A stretch of 64,000 nt of DNA from an archaeon. GTDB lineage: Archaea > Iainarchaeota > Iainarchaeia > Iainarchaeales > DTGL01. Position 1 is the stretch's first letter. Each line of letters begins with the position of its first letter. The stretch covers positions 62,001-126,000 of the forward strand of contig JAPDKC010000010.1 of assembly GCA_029258755.1 (NCBI GenBank), read 5' to 3'. The translations under genes were made by a program, and so were the position numbers. Below, one piece after another: positions 18,086-28,244 of this stretch. The notes below the pieces were generated by a model, which had not been told where the DNA came from, did no database searches, and saw nothing but the letters and a program-made list of their open reading frames with translations.

Positions 18086-18798
18086 AAAGCGTTGCTGTTG
18101 TTCTGGCTGGTGGAAAAGGAGTAAGGATGCTTCCTCTCACCAGAGATAGACCAAAAGCGATGGTTATATTCAATAACAAGCCCTTACTTGAATGGATTCT
18201 TCTGGAGCTAAGCAAAGCTTGCATAAAAAAGGTTATTCTTGTTGTTGGTTATAAGAAAGAGAAAATAATTGAGTATTTTGGCAAAAGTTTTGCTAACGTG
18301 AGCATAGATTATGTTGTACAAGAAAAGCCGCTCGGCACAGGGCATGCGCTTCTTCAAGCCAAACAAGCAATCGCAAAACATTCTGCAAAACAGTTTCTTG
18401 TATGTTACGGCGATGTTATAGCAAGCTGTAAGGAGTTAAAAAAGATTATGGAAGCTAAGCAAGAAAATGTTATTGCTTTACGCTATGAAGAAAGACCAGA
18501 AAGATTTGGCGTTGTTGAGGTGAAAAATGGCAAAGTGATGAACATTGTTGAAAAACCAAAACGCATAGAGAAACCAGCTCTAATAAATGCCGGTCTCTAC
18601 AAGCTTAGCCAAGATGTATTTACTATTATTGAAAAATTAGAGCCGAGCGAACGAGGCGAAATTGAACTAACGGATGCTTTAAAGAAACTCATAGAAAATG
18701 GAAAATTAGCATATGTTATAGTAGAAGATGTGCTGGATATTGGCACAATTAACGACTTGGTAAGGTTATCGAAAACAAAAGCTAAATTTTTATTCTAG
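18082..18798 (+). CDS. Sugar-phosphate nucleotidyltransferase (NTP_transferase family)
   Basis: VAVVLAGGKGVRMLPLTRDRPKAMVIFNNKPLLEWIL ... EKPLGTGHALLQA. Confidence 0.9.
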   Translation: MKSVAVVLAGGKGVRMLPLTRDRPKAMVIFNNKPLLEWILLELSKACIKKVILVVGYKKEKIIEYFGKSFANVSIDYVVQEKPLGTGHALLQAKQAIAKHSAKQFLVCYGDVIASCKELKKIMEAKQENVIALRYEERPERFGVVEVKNGKVMNIVEKPKRIEKPALINAGLYKLSQDVFTIIEKLEPSERGEIELTDALKKLIENGKLAYVIVEDVLDIGTINDLVRLSKTKAKFLF

Positions 18799-19465
18799 CC
18801 CCCGGCTTAAGAACAGCAACTTTGGTTGCTACAATGCTGTCTTCAATCTTTTCTCTGAATTCTAAAGGAGATGCTTTGATCATATCAAACGTGTTGTAAT
18901 GCATTGGCACAACTACCTTTGGACTAATGCTTTTAACAACCTTTACAGCATCCGTTACATCCATTGTTGTTGCCCCGCCGATAGGAACCATAAGAACATC
19001 GGCTTTAAGCTTGTTGAATGAATCCATTAGGAAAGTATCTCCCAAATGCACGAAAGAAGTATTGTTGTACTTTATTTTGAAGCCCAAGGGATAAAATGAG
19101 GTTGGATGGTGCACTGGAAAAGCCTCTACTGAAATGCCCCTCAGGCATGCTCTCTTGTTTATTGCTATTGCATACTTGTTTGAGCGCTTTATGTTGAGCT
19201 GCGACAAAATATGATCATGCGCTACTACGCATGCGTTATCTCTTGCAACTATTTCCTCTATAAGCTTTTTATCAAAATGGTCAAAGTGCTCATGAGAGAT
19301 TAGGATTATATCTATGTTTTTGAGGTACTTCTTTCCGCTAGAATTCATCAGCTTTGGTTTTACGTTAACTTCTTTCGGTATGTTTAAAAAAGGGTCTATA
19401 AGCACGTTACATGCTGGCAGAGAAAGCAGAAAGAAAGAGTGGTGGATATAGCGCAAGAAGGCCAT
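18782..19465 (-). CDS. Metal-dependent hydrolase, beta-lactamase superfamily (UPF0173-like)
   Basis: FLRYIHHSFFLLS ... IILISHEHFDHFDKKLIEEI ... FVHLGDTFLMDSF ... VVPMHYNTFDMI. Confidence 0.88.
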   Translation of the reverse strand: MAFLRYIHHSFFLLSLPACNVLIDPFLNIPKEVNVKPKLMNSSGKKYLKNIDIILISHEHFDHFDKKLIEEIVARDNACVVAHDHILSQLNIKRSNKYAIAINKRACLRGISVEAFPVHHPTSFYPLGFKIKYNNTSFVHLGDTFLMDSFNKLKADVLMVPIGGATTMDVTDAVKVVKSISPKVVVPMHYNTFDMIKASPLEFREKIEDSIVATKVAVLKPGARIKI

Positions 19466-19547
19466 ACCTTATCCCAATTATAAATATGCTCAAAAAGAGT
19501 TTTAAATGATGCCACAAAATCCCTTATAGAAAAAATTAAGTAAAGTA

Positions 19548-20387
19548 GTGCGCAAAAATATTATGGTGCTTAACATGAGAAAGCTCTTTTTTCTTGCGCT
19601 TGTTTTGCTCATGCCAGGCTTGTGCTTTGCATTGCGATATTCTTTAGGTCATCATTACATCACTATAGAAATTGATGACAAGGGCTATGCGAAGGTTACT
19701 GAGCGCTATTACTTAGCGTTCAAAACACAGCAAGATATAGAGGAGTTTGCGCAAAAAAAGACCGACCTTGGTGTAAACATAGATGCTTGGAGCAGATTCA
19801 ATCCTGCCTTTGGCATTCATGTAGGAAGCAAGGATAAGCTCAAACCACAGACACTAAATATTTCTTTAACCACAGCAAAAGATAATTATCTTGAAATAAG
19901 CTATGAAATAGATAGGCCTATTGTTAGAGTCATAAAGGAAGAAAGTAGAATGATTGTTTATGAACTGAATAAATGGGTTCTTAGCTCCTTTGTCGAGGGA
20001 ACAGATTACGTTATTCCCGAGGGGACCTTTATTACATTTATTTTACCTAAGGAAAGCACCGTGCTTGAAGAAGGGGAGCTGTTTAATTATGCAGAAGTTT
20101 ATAAGGATGTAAAACCAAAGGTAATGGTAAGAGGTTTTTTGGCTATAGGAAGCTTTAACCTTCGCTACATATACTGGAAAGGCATAGCTCCAAAATTCAG
20201 TATATCCTTCCTGTTAAAGCAGATTATAGAAGGTGCTGATACAAATACAATTGCGGCTTCGTTAGCAATAGTTTTTATTATTGGCATATTCGTATACTTC
20301 AACAGGAAAAAGCTTAGCGAAAAGGTTACAAACTTTGTTGTGAGAAACACCGAGCTCAGCGAAGAAGAAGAGCTTAAAGGTTTTTAG
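19548..20387 (+). CDS. Uncharacterised secreted/membrane-anchored protein (signal peptide and C-terminal TM)
   Basis: N-terminal LFFLALVLLMPGLCFALRY, C-terminal SLAIVFIIGIFVYFNRKK. Confidence 0.6.
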   Translation: MRKNIMVLNMRKLFFLALVLLMPGLCFALRYSLGHHYITIEIDDKGYAKVTERYYLAFKTQQDIEEFAQKKTDLGVNIDAWSRFNPAFGIHVGSKDKLKPQTLNISLTTAKDNYLEISYEIDRPIVRVIKEESRMIVYELNKWVLSSFVEGTDYVIPEGTFITFILPKESTVLEEGELFNYAEVYKDVKPKVMVRGFLAIGSFNLRYIYWKGIAPKFSISFLLKQIIEGADTNTIAASLAIVFIIGIFVYFNRKKLSEKVTNFVVRNTELSEEEELKGF

Positions 20388-20892
20388 TGCTTTTTTCTAT
20401 AATTCTTTTTGTTCTCAGCTCGACGCCACAATCAGGACACTCTTTAACAGAACTGCCTGCCGCATACTCTTTCTTGCACACGGGACAAAAACGCACAAAC
20501 GATATTATATTCTTTATCTTTCCCTGCATAACAGAAGCAAAAGGGATTGCTAGCATCGCGAGAAAATTCTGAATTGAATAGTCATCTGTTATCACTAGAA
20601 ATTCCTTATTTTGCTCCTTAAATTGCATCGCTAGCGCTAACGTGCTTATGTCTGCTTTACTCATTTTAGTGAAGCCTTTGCTTCTAACAAGCTTTTTTGC
20701 TCTGTTTAAGTATTTATGTTTTGGTCTGTAAACCCTTAGAAGCTTGCGCTTTAATGCATTCTCAACTAAAGCTCTTGTTTCCATGCTTCTGAATTCTTCA
20801 AGAACTTCATAGGTGCAAGCATACCTTTCACTTTCTTCAAAGGTAAAAGCCGGTTGATTTATTAGTGCAGATGCATCAAGCAGTATCAGCAT
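20374..20892 (-). CDS. nob1: rRNA maturation endonuclease Nob1 (PIN + zinc ribbon)
   Basis: LILLDASALINQPAF, TMSKADISTLALAMQ-like, VITDDYSIQN, then FCPVCKKEYAAGSSVKECPDCG. Confidence 0.88.
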   Translation of the reverse strand: MLILLDASALINQPAFTFEESERYACTYEVLEEFRSMETRALVENALKRKLLRVYRPKHKYLNRAKKLVRSKGFTKMSKADISTLALAMQFKEQNKEFLVITDDYSIQNFLAMLAIPFASVMQGKIKNIISFVRFCPVCKKEYAAGSSVKECPDCGVELRTKRIIEKSTKNL

Positions 20893-20963
20893 AAAAAACT
20901 ATCGAAGAGTTTCCTTAAAATTTATAACCCTCAATTTTTACATATAAGGTTTGAGGTGCTCGC

Positions 20964-22424
20964 ATGCACATAGAGGAGATCGCAAAAACGCTAAGCGAGA
21001 TCGAGGTAAAAACACTTAACGCTTTAAGCTCTGGTGCAAAACTTTCTGAAAACGAGATAGCTGTAAAAGCGGCAATTCCTATAGATTCTGTAAGGCGCGC
21101 ATTAGCTTGGTTAAAAGAAAAAAACTTAGCAGATGTTTCGCAAAAGGAAGTATGTTTTTATGAGTTAACTGAAAAAGGCAGGCAGGTAGTTGAGCAAGGT
21201 CTGCCAGAGGAGCGCTTTATTCTCACTCTTAAAAAACTTGGCAATAAAGCCAGTGTTAAGGAGCTACTTAAAGAAAGCTCCTTAAGCAGGGAGGAATTCA
21301 ACATCGCTTTTGGAAAAGCAAAACGTTACAATTGGGTTGTTTTTAATGAAAATAATGAATTGGAGCTTACAGGACTTGAAGCTGATTTGTTAGCGAAAAA
21401 ACTTCCTGAACAAAAGCTCTTGGAAAAAATAAGAGCCAATGAGCTTGCAAGTATTGAGCAAAGTAAAGCGCTTAGCGAATTCTTGAAGCGCGGGCTTCTT
21501 GAAAAAAGAAGTAGAATAGTGTTAGAAGCGCAAATAAATGAGAATGGAAAGCGTGCTTTAGCTATAGCTTCTAAGAGCAAAGAGCGTTTCTATAATTTGC
21601 AAGCAGAGGTTGAACCCCTCTATATAGGAAAGAAACAACCATATGCTAGATTCCTAGATGAGATAAGGAGAAAGCTTATTGTTATGGGATTCAAGGAGAT
21701 GAAAAGTCCGCTAATAGTGCAGGAGTTTTATAATTTCGATGTGTTGTATCAGCCGCAAGATCATCCCGCAAGAGAATGGGCGAGCACATTTAGGCTAAAG
21801 AATCCTCGCTATGGAAAGCTTCCAGATAAAAAGATAGTCAACGCTGTTAAAGCCGCTCACGAGCATGGCGCGAACACAGGAAGCACTGGTTGGCGCTACA
21901 AATGGAGCATTGAAAAAGCTATGCGCTTAATGCCATGTGCCCACGGCACAGCGCATAGCGCAAGACAGCTTGTTGAAGGGATTGAAATTCCTGGAAAATA
22001 TTTTTCCCTTGCAAGGTGTTATAGACCAGATAAACCTGATAAAACGCATTTGATGGAATTCAACCAGCTTGAAGGGATTATAGCCGCCGATCTGAATTTC
22101 AAACACCTATTAGGAATTCTTAAACAATTTGCTGAAGAAATAGCAAACGCTAAAAAGGTTAAGTTTTATCCGGACTATTATCCATTTACTGAGCCTTCTG
22201 TACAACTTTCAGCGAAGCATCCTGAGCTTGGTTGGATCGAGTTTGGGGGAGCTGGCTTGTTTAGACCTGAAATTCTTGAGCCTTTAGGCATAAAATGCAA
22301 TGTTCTTGCATGGGGTCTTGGCATAGATCGCTTGGCAATGTTTAAGCTTGGCATAGAAGACATGCGTGAGTTATTCAGCAGCAATTTAGCATGGCTTAGG
22401 AAAGAACCTATTGCGGTGCTTTAA
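20964..22424 (+). CDS. pheS: Phenylalanyl-tRNA synthetase alpha subunit
   Basis: N-terminal winged helix, FKEMKSPLIVQEFYNFDVLYQPQDHPAREW, GAGLFRPEILEPLGI, AWGLGIDRLAM. Confidence 0.97.
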   Translation: MHIEEIAKTLSEIEVKTLNALSSGAKLSENEIAVKAAIPIDSVRRALAWLKEKNLADVSQKEVCFYELTEKGRQVVEQGLPEERFILTLKKLGNKASVKELLKESSLSREEFNIAFGKAKRYNWVVFNENNELELTGLEADLLAKKLPEQKLLEKIRANELASIEQSKALSEFLKRGLLEKRSRIVLEAQINENGKRALAIASKSKERFYNLQAEVEPLYIGKKQPYARFLDEIRRKLIVMGFKEMKSPLIVQEFYNFDVLYQPQDHPAREWASTFRLKNPRYGKLPDKKIVNAVKAAHEHGANTGSTGWRYKWSIEKAMRLMPCAHGTAHSARQLVEGIEIPGKYFSLARCYRPDKPDKTHLMEFNQLEGIIAADLNFKHLLGILKQFAEEIANAKKVKFYPDYYPFTEPSVQLSAKHPELGWIEFGGAGLFRPEILEPLGIKCNVLAWGLGIDRLAMFKLGIEDMRELFSSNLAWLRKEPIAVL

Positions 22425-22425
22425 A

Positions 22426-24069
22426 ATGCCAACTATAGAGATAAGTAAAAAAGATCTTGAAACATTGCTGGGAAAAAAGCTTAGCGACACTGAGCTTAGA
22501 GAAAAGGCTGCTTTGTTTGTTAAGGGAGAGATAGAGGAACTTGAAGGGGATAGAATAAAGATAGAGCTTAAGGACACAACAAGGCCCGATCTCTGGAGTG
22601 TTGAAGGATTAGCTAGAGAGCTAGCCGGATTATATGGAATAAAGAGAGGTCTTCCCAAATTTAAAGTTTATAAAAGCAATGTTAAAGTGCGCGTTGATCC
22701 TAAATTGAAAGATATAAGACCTAAAGGCGCTTATGCTATAGCAAAAGGTGTTAAAGTAAGTGAGCATTTCTTGGTTCAGCTTATTCAGCTTCAGGAAAAG
22801 TTATGCGAAACGTTTGGAAGAAAACGAAAGGAAGTAGCAATAGGCATATTCGATTATGACAAGGTTGAAGGAAACTTACGCTATTATGCAGCTAGCCCAG
22901 ATACGCGCTTTGTTCCGCTAGGGTTTACAACTGAATTGAGCTTGCAGGAAATACTCGAACAGCATCCTAAAGGAATAGAGTATCGCAAGTTATTAGAGGG
23001 CAAACGCCTTTATCCTCTGTTGGTTGACGAGCGCGATGAAGTGCTATCTATGCCACCAATAATAAACTCTGAGTATTCTGGTAAGGTGACAACAGAGACA
23101 CGGAATCTTTTCATAGATGTTACTGGCTTTAATCAGGAAACTATTAACATAGCCCTGGAAATAGTTTGTGCTGCTTTACACGATCGTGGTGCAAGAATAG
23201 AGAGCGTAACCGTTGATTATGGAAAGGAAAAGATAGTAACGCCTACGTTTAAAGCAAAAAGCATAAAAGTGCCTCTAGCTCTTATCGAGAAAACGTTAGG
23301 TGAAGCCATACCTAAAGGAAAACTCAAGAAATATATTGAAATGAAACGCATGTGTTGCAAGTTTTCGAAGAAGCACTTAACAGTGCAATATCCTTCTTAC
23401 AGAGCCGATGTGATGCATCCGATAGATATAGTGGAGGATATACTTATAGCAATGGATTATAATTCCCTGCAGCCTGAACCTGTTGTGCTTGCTTGCGAAG
23501 GCTCTGAGCTTGAAGAACGCAAGCTAATAGATGCTGTTAGGGAAATATGCATAGGAATGCAGCTACAAGAAGTGCTTACGCTTACATTAACATCTAAAAA
23601 GAAACAGCAAGAAAAAATGTTGCTAAGTAGCGAAGAATTTGTGGAGCTTGAAAATCCACTATCGAACGAGTTCGCTGTATTTAGGAAAAGCATTATTCCT
23701 GAGCTTCTGGACTTTTTGGCAAAAAATAAGCATTGTGCTTATCCACAACAAATATTTGAGGTAGGAAAGGTCTTGCATCTGAACGAAAATAGCGAAACTG
23801 GAGTAGAGGAAAAGAATGTCGTTTGTATAGCGCTTAGCGGTAAAGAAGCAAACTTCAACGAGATAAAGAGATTCTTAGATGCTTTATGTTGTGCGCTCTC
23901 ATGGAAATACGAGCTTAAAAGAGCTGAACATAAAGCTTTCAAAAAAGGCCTTTGCGCTGTGATCAAAGCAGGAGATAAGCAAGGCATTATTGGAGAAATT
24001 AGTAAAGATGTTTTGCAGAACTTTGGCTTAAAGATGCCCGTTGCTGTACTCGAGCTTGAGTTAAGCTAA
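22426..24069 (+). CDS. pheT: Phenylalanyl-tRNA synthetase beta subunit (archaeal type)
   Basis: MPTIEISKKDLETLLGKKL ... TRPDLWSVEGLARELAGLYG ... PPIINSEYSGKVTTETRNLFIDVTG. ORF track begins at 22411; start set at internal ATG. Confidence 0.96.
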   Translation: MPTIEISKKDLETLLGKKLSDTELREKAALFVKGEIEELEGDRIKIELKDTTRPDLWSVEGLARELAGLYGIKRGLPKFKVYKSNVKVRVDPKLKDIRPKGAYAIAKGVKVSEHFLVQLIQLQEKLCETFGRKRKEVAIGIFDYDKVEGNLRYYAASPDTRFVPLGFTTELSLQEILEQHPKGIEYRKLLEGKRLYPLLVDERDEVLSMPPIINSEYSGKVTTETRNLFIDVTGFNQETINIALEIVCAALHDRGARIESVTVDYGKEKIVTPTFKAKSIKVPLALIEKTLGEAIPKGKLKKYIEMKRMCCKFSKKHLTVQYPSYRADVMHPIDIVEDILIAMDYNSLQPEPVVLACEGSELEERKLIDAVREICIGMQLQEVLTLTLTSKKKQQEKMLLSSEEFVELENPLSNEFAVFRKSIIPELLDFLAKNKHCAYPQQIFEVGKVLHLNENSETGVEEKNVVCIALSGKEANFNEIKRFLDALCCALSWKYELKRAEHKAFKKGLCAVIKAGDKQGIIGEISKDVLQNFGLKMPVAVLELELS

Positions 24070-25440
24070 CTTTGTTTGCTTACCTGTTGCCTTCGGCTTG
24101 TGGCTTTCTTTCTTACCAGGTGTTTTTGCTTCCTTAGCAACTTTTTCTTTGACAGCTTCCATCTTAAGCGCTAGCAATTCCTTTTTGAGTTTCTCAGCTT
24201 CTTCTTTTATTTCACTAACTTGTTTATCTGAGGGCTTTCCTAACAAAAATGCTATCTCGTTCTCATCGAAATCGAAAAGGGCTGTGAAAGCTATCGCTTT
24301 TCCCTTATCTGAAAAAAGTGTTTGTATTAAGGGAAGCTCGTAAGCTGCTACGCTCCTTGCAGATTCGTTTATTCTTTTTCCTATTTTCTTACAAATGCTT
24401 TGCCTAATTGCTCTCGCTTGCATACTTGCGTGGAGCCTTTTAAGGATCGTAGGAAATTGGTATTTTACCCAGCCCTTATATTCTTTGCTTCTGCTTAAAA
24501 CCGCGCAAGCAGTCATTAAATCGTAAGAATAGCGTCTTAAACCAAAGTATTGTCTTTTAGTTATGCGCCCTTCATACATATCTCCCCGAGAAATATAGTC
24601 AAAGGCCCTTGCAACATCTTCAGGATCGTATTGTAGAGGAATATTTTCCTCTATCCAAGCAAGAAGTAATTCATCATCTACCTCAGCTCTTGCTCTGGCT
24701 AAACGCACCTGCGCGAAACTTTTAGCACGCATTATTTGAGCCACAATCATAAATATGTTCTGCTCGCGTTCTCTATAGCTTAAGCTCTCCACATCGCTCA
24801 CAGTTATTTTGCCTTTAGCAGCAAGTGTTTGCAAATCCAATATTGCTGCCCTAACATCTCCTTCAGAACGCTTAGCCAAGAGCTCTAAAGCGCCTTTCTC
24901 AAAGGAAACGTTTTCCTTTTCACATATCTCGCGTAAGCGCTTCGCTATAGAAAGAGCGTTTACTCTCTTCATCTGCAAGAGTTCGCAGTAAGGTCTTATT
25001 ACCGCAAGCTTTTTGTCAGCATAAACATCGTTTGCGGTTAGAATTACAGGATTGTTTGTTTCCCTTAGAATCTTTGCAATTGCTTGCGCTCCGCCGCGGT
25101 CCTGGGCCTGTAAACCATCAACCTCATCAAGCAGGATTAAACGTTTTGTTCCAGAAAAGCTTGCTCCTTGCGATGCAGCACCTGCTAAGCGCTCAATAAT
25201 ATCTTTTGTGCGAAAATCGCTTGCGTTCATCTCAAAAACTTGCCAGTTCATCTCGCGAGCACAAAGTAAAGCAAGCGTAGTTTTTCCATTGCCAGCAGGC
25301 CCGTACAAAAGCAGTGGCTTTTGCTTTTTACCTTTTTGCCATGCTTCTGCCCATGCTTTTACTCTAACAACTACCTCTGGATTGCCAACAAATTCACGCC
25401 AGTGCTTTGGCGCATGCTTTTCTGTCCAGAGCTCGGGCAT
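24061..25440 (-). CDS. rfcL: Replication factor C large subunit
   Basis: LWTEKHAPKHWREFVGNPEVV, PLLLYGPAGNGKTTLALLCARE, LILLDEVDGLQAQDRGGAQAI. Confidence 0.95.
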   Translation of the reverse strand: MPELWTEKHAPKHWREFVGNPEVVVRVKAWAEAWQKGKKQKPLLLYGPAGNGKTTLALLCAREMNWQVFEMNASDFRTKDIIERLAGAASQGASFSGTKRLILLDEVDGLQAQDRGGAQAIAKILRETNNPVILTANDVYADKKLAVIRPYCELLQMKRVNALSIAKRLREICEKENVSFEKGALELLAKRSEGDVRAAILDLQTLAAKGKITVSDVESLSYREREQNIFMIVAQIMRAKSFAQVRLARARAEVDDELLLAWIEENIPLQYDPEDVARAFDYISRGDMYEGRITKRQYFGLRRYSYDLMTACAVLSRSKEYKGWVKYQFPTILKRLHASMQARAIRQSICKKIGKRINESARSVAAYELPLIQTLFSDKGKAIAFTALFDFDENEIAFLLGKPSDKQVSEIKEEAEKLKKELLALKMEAVKEKVAKEAKTPGKKESHKPKATGKQTKLA

Positions 25441-25528
25441 AAAAGAAAAAGAGATAAAAAAGGTTAAATTAGCTGTGGTTGTGGCATTATTAGATAACTG
25501 GCTGTTTTATCAGCATTTATCTTTTATT

Positions 25529-26749
25529 TTAGGAATAAGCAACTTGCAGTATGAACAAGGAAGCTGCGAGAAGTGCTGCTACAAGCAGCAATGCTTTTTC
25601 GTTATCACTAATGGCATCTATGCCCAAAAAAGTAGAAAAAAGCAATCTAGAATCGAATTCATCTAAAATTTTATGGGGGGAACAATTTACTTCTGCAAAA
25701 GTGCTTTTGTTCTTTTCGAACCTATACCCATTAACTTGTCCTCGATAGCTGACAGAAAGACCGCGTTCTGTTGGGGTTATACCAACTTTTGGAGGCGTTT
25801 CTATTGGGATAATCTTCCAAGTATCAGTACTTATAGGCCTAATCTCTTTATTTGCAAAATCCACAATACCAACCAGCTTATCATTTAGTTTAACCGATGC
25901 CCTTCCGCGCGAAATATCGGCACAAATCTTCTTCCCCGAACAGGTAAATAGTAGTTTCCCTTTTATTGTAGAAAGATACTTAGATGGGTTGTGGGTTTTG
26001 CCCCTAAGTACTACAAGCGCATTTGCAATAGGCCTATCAAAAAATGCCTTGCTATTTTTTTCGAAAGCGATTTTTGCTTCATTCTTTTCAAAAAGCTCAA
26101 AATAAATATCGGCTGCCTGCAGCCAGCCCGAAAACTCGAAATTGTACCATAAATTTGCTATATTTTCAAAAACATTCTTGAAATGTGGTTTTTTTAAATC
26201 CACTTTCTTATTATATTCTCTCTCTTTTTCTTCAATTGGTCTTGAAACAATGCCATATGTATTATAAAAAACCTTTGCGAAGATTGTTAACAAACCTATA
26301 AAAAACAGAGGTGCAAACAAAAAGTTAAAAATAACAAAAAGAAAATGAAATGGCACAAAAAAAGAATTACTAAAGGTATAAAGTAACAGATACGAACCAG
26401 AAGAAGATATCGATAATCCTCCAAAGAAAAAAGACAGTACAAACAAAAAGTATGGCTCAATATAAAACCCTTCCTTAAAGGTTAGAATGTTTGCAATTAT
26501 AGAAACCGACAGGGACAAAACAGCAAACAACGCACAAAGCAAAAAAATGAAAAAATACATCATATAGCTCTCTGGGCTTAGAATAGGCTTAGATAAAGGA
26601 GGCTTTTTAATTGTTTCAACTTTCATATCTACAATGTCTGGTTTTGGAGCAAAAATAGAGAAAACAATAAGGACTATCAACAAAATGAGATCAAGCTTAA
26701 GAAAAATGCTTACTACTCTCTTTAAAGTTTTATTTCCTCGAAAAGCCAT
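25529..26749 (-). CDS. Uncharacterised multi-TM membrane protein
   Basis: Long ORF with five or so hydrophobic segments and a soluble C-terminal region; no recognised family. Confidence 0.6.
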   Translation of the reverse strand: MAFRGNKTLKRVVSIFLKLDLILLIVLIVFSIFAPKPDIVDMKVETIKKPPLSKPILSPESYMMYFFIFLLCALFAVLSLSVSIIANILTFKEGFYIEPYFLFVLSFFFGGLSISSSGSYLLLYTFSNSFFVPFHFLFVIFNFLFAPLFFIGLLTIFAKVFYNTYGIVSRPIEEKEREYNKKVDLKKPHFKNVFENIANLWYNFEFSGWLQAADIYFELFEKNEAKIAFEKNSKAFFDRPIANALVVLRGKTHNPSKYLSTIKGKLLFTCSGKKICADISRGRASVKLNDKLVGIVDFANKEIRPISTDTWKIIPIETPPKVGITPTERGLSVSYRGQVNGYRFEKNKSTFAEVNCSPHKILDEFDSRLLFSTFLGIDAISDNEKALLLVAALLAASLFILQVAYS

Positions 26750-26806
26750 AATAAGGTTTGCAAACCCTTATTTATTAATTTTTGTTATTCAATTAGTAGG
26801 GTTTGC

Positions 26807-27991
26807 ATGGAAATCGCTTTGGTTGGCGCACCGAACTCGGGCAAAAGCACATTCTTCAACTCTGCTACTTTAGGGAATGCTGAGGTAGGCAATAGGCCTT
26901 TTGTAACAATAAAACCAAATGAAGGTATTGCTTATGTTAAGGTTAGGTGTCCGCACAACGAACTCGGAAAGGAATGTAATCCTAAGCATGGCTACTGCAA
27001 AAATGGCTGGAGGTTTGTTCCTATCAAGCTATGGGATGTTGCTGGCTTAGTGCCGCAAGCGTGGCAGGGCAAAGGTTTGGGCAACCAATTTTTGAACGAT
27101 ATCATGCAAGCGCAGGCCTTAATACATGTTCTGGATGCTAGTGGCTCAACAGATACTGAAGGCAACGTTGTTGGCCCAGGCAACTTTGATCCAGAAATAA
27201 CTGCAAACTTCTTAGAAAAAGAGATTGCTTATTGGATAAAGGGAATTATCGAGAGATCCCTGAAGGAAGTAAAACATGTAAGTTTTGAAGAATCTATAAA
27301 AGTGCTAGCCAAGCATCTAAGCGGGCTGGGCATAACACTGGAGCATGTAAAAGAAGTGATAAATAACAACGAAAACTTACAAACCAGGGCAAGCGAGTGG
27401 AACGCTGAACAGTTGCTCGAGTTTGCAGAATGTATCCGCGAAATAAGCAAGCCTATGATTATAGCAGCAAACAAAGCGGATCTAAGCACAGCAAAGCAAA
27501 ATATTAAGAAACTCAAGGAGAAATTCTCCGAGAAAAAAATAATACCTGTTTCTGCCGAAGCTGAATTGGCATTACGAAAAGCGAGCGAAGCTGGTCTTAT
27601 AGATTATATTCCAGGCGATTCTGACTTCAAAGAACTTAAAGAGATGTCCGCAGAGCAGAAAAAAGCTTTACAATATATACGTGAGCATGTGCTTAAAGAG
27701 TTTGGAAACACTGGTGTGCAACAAGCGCTAAACCATGTTGCTTTCGACTTACTTAACCTTATAGTTGTTTTCCCTGTTGAAGACCAAAACAAGTGGAGCG
27801 ATTCCAAAGGCAATGTTTTGCCAGATGCATTTCTGCTTAAAAAAGGTTCAACTGCTCTAGATTTAGCATACAAAGTGCATACAGAAATCGCTGAACACTT
27901 TGTAGCTGCTATCGACTGCAGAACAGGGCAAAAGATAGGGAAAGACACAGAGCTTAAGCATATGGATGTTATAAAGATTATTACTCGTTAG
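26807..27991 (+). CDS. ychF: Redox-regulated/Obg-like GTPase YchF (archaeal type, TGS domain)
   Basis: MEIALVGAPNSGKSTFFNSATLGNAEVGNRPFVTIKPNEGIAYV, KLWDVAGLVPQAWQGKGLGNQFLND, C-terminal TGS. Confidence 0.94.
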   Translation: MEIALVGAPNSGKSTFFNSATLGNAEVGNRPFVTIKPNEGIAYVKVRCPHNELGKECNPKHGYCKNGWRFVPIKLWDVAGLVPQAWQGKGLGNQFLNDIMQAQALIHVLDASGSTDTEGNVVGPGNFDPEITANFLEKEIAYWIKGIIERSLKEVKHVSFEESIKVLAKHLSGLGITLEHVKEVINNNENLQTRASEWNAEQLLEFAECIREISKPMIIAANKADLSTAKQNIKKLKEKFSEKKIIPVSAEAELALRKASEAGLIDYIPGDSDFKELKEMSAEQKKALQYIREHVLKEFGNTGVQQALNHVAFDLLNLIVVFPVEDQNKWSDSKGNVLPDAFLLKKGSTALDLAYKVHTEIAEHFVAAIDCRTGQKIGKDTELKHMDVIKIITR

Positions 27992-28244
27992 TCTCGCTTT
28001 TTGCTTCCTTAACGAGCCCTTCCTCTATAAGCTTGCTTATCTTCTTCATCTCTTTATCCTTGTTTTTAAGTTTGTGCAGGGAGTAGAAATAAGCGTTTAG
28101 TATTGAGTCCAGCGTTAAGTTTCGCTTAAAGCCTACTCGCGCGATTTCCTCAAAATAAAGCTTTACTATTCGCAAAGCAATCTCTTCATCAGGAATTTGA
28201 AATCTTTTATTTGGAATGAAAACCACCTCCTTGGCTATCTTCAA
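27981..28244 (-). CDS. Small uncharacterised protein overlapping the cdc6 3' end
   Basis: 87-aa ORF co-directional with and overlapping cdc6 by 38 nt. Confidence 0.5.
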   Translation of the reverse strand: MKIAKEVVFIPNKRFQIPDEEIALRIVKLYFEEIARVGFKRNLTLDSILNAYFYSLHKLKNKDKEMKKISKLIEEGLVKEAKSETNE

